Assembly (NCBI GenBank): GCA_002480735.1
Contig: DLCS01000242.1
Location: forward strand, 2,781-10,808
Direction of reading: 5' to 3'
Length of the DNA stretch: 8,028 nt
Source of the DNA: Bacillaceae bacterium UBA7792
GTDB lineage: Bacteria; Bacillota; Bacilli; Bacillales; Cytobacillaceae
Shown: positions 5,207-8,028 of the stretch, piece after piece
How positions within the stretch are numbered: position 1 is the first letter of the stretch
How the letters are laid out: every line of letters starts with the position of its first letter
Program-made: the position numbers and the translations under genes
The notes under the pieces: model-generated
Told to the model about the DNA's origin: nothing
Databases searched by the model: none
Seen by the model: only the letters and a program-made list of their open reading frames with translations

Positions 5207-7192
5207 ATGTATATTATCGGGAATACGGCACTTTATTTAGGAATAGCGATTGCGGTCTATGCACTAATCGCCAATTTGATTGGAATTAAGAACAAGAATA
5301 ATAGATTACTAGAAAGTGCTCGAGGTGGAGTGCTATCCCTTGTGTTCGTGTCTAGTATCGCTACATTTCTCCTTCTCTATAATCTTGGAACCAGCCAGTT
5401 TCAATATGAGTATGTAGCTGCTTATACGAGTAAGAATTTGCCATTAGTATATAAATTAACTGCCTTTTGGGCAGGAAATGCTGGTTCGCTATTATTATGG
5501 CTCTTCCTCTTATGCATTTATGCAGGCTTTCTTGTTTTCTCCAAGGAAAAAAGAAATCCGATGATGCCATATGTTTCTAGCATTCTGCTATTGAACATCC
5601 TATTTTTCTACCTAGTTCTCGTGTTCAGCAGCAATCCATTTAAAATGACAGACATCATTCCTGCTGACGGGAAAGGCTTGAATCCGATGCTACAGCATCC
5701 AGGAATGATCCTGCACCCTGTAACACTATATTTAGGCTATGTAGGACTTGCAGTTCCATTTGCATTTGCGATTGCCGCCCTTATTCTAAAAAGAATGGAT
5801 GCGGAATGGATTAAGCTTACAAGACGATGGACATTAGTTGCTTGGTTGTTTCTTACCCTCGGAAATATCATTGGCGGCTGGTGGGCGTATCTCGAATTAG
5901 GCTGGGGTGGATACTGGGCCTGGGATCCCGTTGAAAATGCAAGCTTCCTCCCATGGTTAACTGTATCAGCCTTCCTACATTCCGTCATGATTCAAGAGCG
6001 GAAAGGAATGCTCAAAACCTGGAATATTAGCTTAGTGATCATTTCCTATGCACTCAGCTTGTTTGGAACCTTCTTAGTACGAAGTGGTGTTCTAACTAGT
6101 GTACACGCCTTTGGAGATGGAAACCTCGGAACCTATTTCCTAATCTTTTTGGCGATAATGTTGAGCCTATCATTTTATGTCGTGATAACGAGATATCAGC
6201 TTATCAAAAAAGAAACAAATCCAATTGAATCGTATTTTTCCAAGGAAAGCTCCTTCCTTTTAAATAACTTAATTCTTGTTGCTGGGGCATTCGCCGTTTT
6301 CTGGGGCTCCATGTACCCGCTGATTTCCGAAGCGTTAACCGGAACGAAGGTGAATGTTGGACCACCGTACTTTAACAAAGTAATGGCACCAATCATGCTT
6401 GCTTTGATTGTCTTAATGGCGATTTGTCCACTCATCGCATGGCAAAAAGCAACTGTAGAGAAATTCCTGAAAAGCGTGATTTGGCCTTTAGCTGCAGGAG
6501 TTATTTCAGCGATTATTCTTGTCGTGATGGGTGTGAAAGGCATTTTTGCCATTATTGGTTTAGCTGCCACCGTCTTTATGTTTGCTACACATGTGAAGGA
6601 ATATATCGATGGGACACGAGCAAGAAGAAAGGCAACAAAAGAAAATGTGTTAAAGGCTGCATACAAGCTACTAACGAAGAATCAAAGAAGATATGGCGGC
6701 TATATTGTCCACATGGGAATTGCGATCATCGCGATTGGGGTTATCTCTTCCCATGCCTACGTCCAGGACGTGATGAAGACCGTAAATCTTGGTGAAACGA
6801 TTAAGATTGGCCATTACGAAATCACCTTCCAAGGGTTATCTGAGCATCAAAAAAATGGCAATGGCATCGTCGTAGCTAAGCTGGACACCACCTATAAAGG
6901 AAAAAGCATCGGCACGATTAAGCCTGAAAAAATCTTCTATGAAACATGGCCAGAGCCATCAACGGAAGTAGCCATCAAAACAAATTGGAAAGAGGATTTG
7001 TATATCGTTCTAAGCTCCTGGGAGGACAAGGAGAAAGCAACCTTCCAGGTGAAGGTTAATCCATTCGTCAGCTGGATTTGGACGGGAGGACTTATTATGG
7101 TATTTGGAACAGCAATTGCGCTTATTGGGGGCAAAACAACATCCTCTCGTGCTCTTAGATTAAAGCAAAGAAGTGCTAAGGCGGGTGTGTGA
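5207..7192 (+). CDS. ccmF: CcmF-like cytochrome c haem lyase subunit
   Basis: A 661-residue polytopic membrane protein, the usual CcmF length, which attaches haem delivered by CcmE to apocytochrome CxxCH motifs outside the membrane. ATG 5207 is preferred on N-terminal fit; GGAGG (5190-5194) is 12 bases upstream, rather far, and GTG 5195 and 5198 are alternatives. The tryptophan-rich WWD motif is at 233-251 (W-G-G-Y-W-A-W-D-P-V-E-N). All four haem-handling histidines can be placed: His170 (L-H-P) and His300 (S-V-H-A-F) flank the WWD domain, and His258 (F-L-H-S) and His502 (V-H-M-G) are in membrane segments, matching E. coli His173, 303, 261 and 491. An extracytoplasmic domain (about 520-625) with a beta-rich 'GHYEITFQGLSEH' segment and a last helix (about 627-650) complete the fold, which separates it from the shorter System II CcsA/ResC proteins. 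NrfE is a paralogous alternative. It overlaps ccmH by 4 bases. Confidence 0.96.
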   Translation: MYIIGNTALYLGIAIAVYALIANLIGIKNKNNRLLESARGGVLSLVFVSSIATFLLLYNLGTSQFQYEYVAAYTSKNLPLVYKLTAFWAGNAGSLLLWLFLLCIYAGFLVFSKEKRNPMMPYVSSILLLNILFFYLVLVFSSNPFKMTDIIPADGKGLNPMLQHPGMILHPVTLYLGYVGLAVPFAFAIAALILKRMDAEWIKLTRRWTLVAWLFLTLGNIIGGWWAYLELGWGGYWAWDPVENASFLPWLTVSAFLHSVMIQERKGMLKTWNISLVIISYALSLFGTFLVRSGVLTSVHAFGDGNLGTYFLIFLAIMLSLSFYVVITRYQLIKKETNPIESYFSKESSFLLNNLILVAGAFAVFWGSMYPLISEALTGTKVNVGPPYFNKVMAPIMLALIVLMAICPLIAWQKATVEKFLKSVIWPLAAGVISAIILVVMGVKGIFAIIGLAATVFMFATHVKEYIDGTRARRKATKENVLKAAYKLLTKNQRRYGGYIVHMGIAIIAIGVISSHAYVQDVMKTVNLGETIKIGHYEITFQGLSEHQKNGNGIVVAKLDTTYKGKSIGTIKPEKIFYETWPEPSTEVAIKTNWKEDLYIVLSSWEDKEKATFQVKVNPFVSWIWTGGLIMVFGTAIALIGGKTTSSRALRLKQRSAKAGV

Positions 7193-7665
7193 AATTGAGA
7201 AGGAAAGCATTTCTATTATTAGTCATTTTATTATTCATTCCGATAACAGCATTCGCAGACTATGATTATAACTCGAAGGAATTTCAGGAAGTCGTTTCCC
7301 AGCTTTATATGCAGGGGCATGCGAATGATGAACTTTCTACCTGTAAGGTAAAGCAAATGTATTACGATGAAGTGACCCAGATGCTCAATGATGGCATGAA
7401 AGCCGATGAAATCATCCAATTTTACGTCGATGAATATGGCCAGGCAGCACTCAAGGAACCAGCAACTGATAAAAGTGGACTAATCGCTTGGGGAATGCCT
7501 GTTGTAGGAGTTTTGGCAGGAATAGCTGTTGTCGGGTTTTGGTTAAGGAAGATTAAGGTTAAGAACAAGGTAGAGGCGAAGGAGCAAGACCTTTCGTGGG
7601 ATTCCGAATTAGATAAGGAAATTACTGCGAAAATTTTCGAAGAAGAGCGCCGAAAGCATTTTTAG
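7189..7665 (+). CDS. ccmH: CcmH-like protein lacking the active-site cysteines
   Basis: A 158-residue protein starting at GTG 7189, overlapping the ccmF stop by 4 bases (GTGA), with AAGG (7178-7181) 7 bases upstream. Residues 1-23 are a signal sequence ending A-F-A-D. A three-helix CcmH domain (about 26-95) follows with the family pattern 'MLNDGMKADEIIQFYVDEYG' (65-84) and a Lys-x-Pro (89-91). A second membrane helix (about 98-119) starts 'LIAWGMPVVGV', as in CcmH after the motif l-x-W-x-x-P, and a charged cytoplasmic tail ends the protein. In typical CcmH this domain reduces the apocytochrome disulfide through LRCxxC or a related Cys-rich loop. Here the loop reads L-Y-M-Q-G-H-A (39-45), with no Cys; one Cys remains at 52 in L-S-T-C. 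Thiol reduction by a CxxC is therefore not possible, and the protein may instead be a structural partner of CcmF. NrfF is the paralogous alternative. Family call good, function uncertain. Confidence 0.82.
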   Translation: MKLRRKAFLLLVILLFIPITAFADYDYNSKEFQEVVSQLYMQGHANDELSTCKVKQMYYDEVTQMLNDGMKADEIIQFYVDEYGQAALKEPATDKSGLIAWGMPVVGVLAGIAVVGFWLRKIKVKNKVEAKEQDLSWDSELDKEITAKIFEEERRKHF

Positions 7666-7677
7666 GAGCTGATAAAA

Positions 7678-8028
7678 GTGGATTTTATTTTTCTCATAGC
7701 AAGTTCCATTATGATTCTGACCTGCCTCTATTTTATCATTTCTCCCTTTTTCACAGGTAAAGAGGGAAAGCTTAAGGAAGCAAATACTGGAGAAGATACT
7801 TTTACTCTAGAAGCAATTTACGGGGCAGTAAATGAGCTTGAGATGGATTACTTAATGAAAAAAATTAGCGAAGCGGATTATACAAGCCTTAAGGAGCAAT
7901 ATCAGCTACTTGCGGCAGGCATGATGAAACAGGGACAGACGAAGAAAAAGCAGAGTAATACAAAACGCGGTTCCGATAAGGTAGAATTAGAAATTCTAGC
8001 AGAGCTACAAAAGTTAAGAAAGCAGAAA
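7678..8028 (+). CDS. Small membrane-anchored CcmI-like protein, N-terminal part (runs off right edge)
   Basis: GTG 7678 has AGGAG (7664-7668) 9 bases upstream and lies 12 bases after the ccmH stop. The frame is open for 117 codons to the window end. Residues about 2-24 form one membrane helix. A helical segment follows, 'LEAIYGAVNELEMDYLMKKISEADYTSLKEQYQLLAA' in overall pattern (residues 44-80), matching the 'AL.eLE.D...GKls.eDY..l' pattern of CcmI/NrfG N-termini and of short proteins often found next to ccm genes. A basic, low-complexity linker (86-102) and a second helical heptad-like stretch (103-117) come next. No TPR repeat is visible in the part present. Position after ccmH fits a CcmI-like role in presenting apocytochrome c to CcmF/H, but the C-terminal part is needed to tell CcmI from a short accessory protein, possibly with a zinc-ribbon end. 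Confidence 0.75.
   Translation, partial: MDFIFLIASSIMILTCLYFIISPFFTGKEGKLKEANTGEDTFTLEAIYGAVNELEMDYLMKKISEADYTSLKEQYQLLAAGMMKQGQTKKKQSNTKRGSDKVELEILAELQKLRKQK

Noticed and set aside
6196..6666. 156-residue minus-strand frame within ccmF
   Set aside because: It is antisense to a strongly conserved membrane protein; the hydrophobic look comes from the complementary codons. No start signal.

Overview
The window reads as a low-GC Gram-positive chromosome, most likely a member of the Bacillaceae. This rests on AT-rich intergenic DNA, strong GGAGG-type ribosome binding sites, frequent TTG/GTG starts, sigma-A style promoters (TTGACA-N18-TATAAT), U-tract terminators, a Bacillus-type sporulation/Kin-like histidine kinase and a MarR regulator of the type common in Bacillus. 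No rRNA, tRNA, CRISPR array, insertion sequence or phage gene was seen.

Left third (1-3515). A membrane sensor histidine kinase runs off the left edge on the minus strand; its N-terminal 349 residues are present, ending just after the phospho-acceptor histidine region. It diverges from a MarR-family repressor gene on the plus strand that has a near-perfect sigma-A promoter and its own terminator. Next comes a monocistronic M3-family zinc oligoendopeptidase, again with its own promoter and terminator. These are ordinary housekeeping or accessory genes with no evident link to what follows.

Right two thirds (3516-8028). After a 295-base intergenic region with two perfect TGTGA-N6-TCACA (Fnr/Crp-type) palindromes, a tightly packed operon begins and runs off the right edge. 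It encodes an unrecognised type I membrane protein with a signal peptide, one C-terminal membrane helix and a SHOCT-like tail; a CcmE-like haem chaperone; a full-length CcmF-like haem lyase; a CcmH-like protein; and the start of a small CcmI-like protein. This is part of a System I (Ccm) cytochrome c maturation locus. That is notable because the well-studied Bacillus species use System II (ResB/ResC). The rest of System I (CcmA, B, C, and possibly D and G) is not in the window and may lie downstream.

The operon departs from textbook System I in three ways. CcmE carries a C-x-x-x-Y haem-attachment motif instead of the proteobacterial histidine motif, as in the archaeal/Desulfovibrio 'System I*'. 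The CcmH-like protein keeps the fold but has lost the active-site cysteines (Met-Gln-Gly-His-Ala where Cys residues are expected), keeping one downstream Cys. The first gene has no recognisable family and no Cys in its mature form. Together with the Fnr-type boxes, this suggests an anaerobically induced, non-canonical haem-attachment pathway, perhaps serving multihaem respiratory cytochromes. The regulation and the client proteins are inference.
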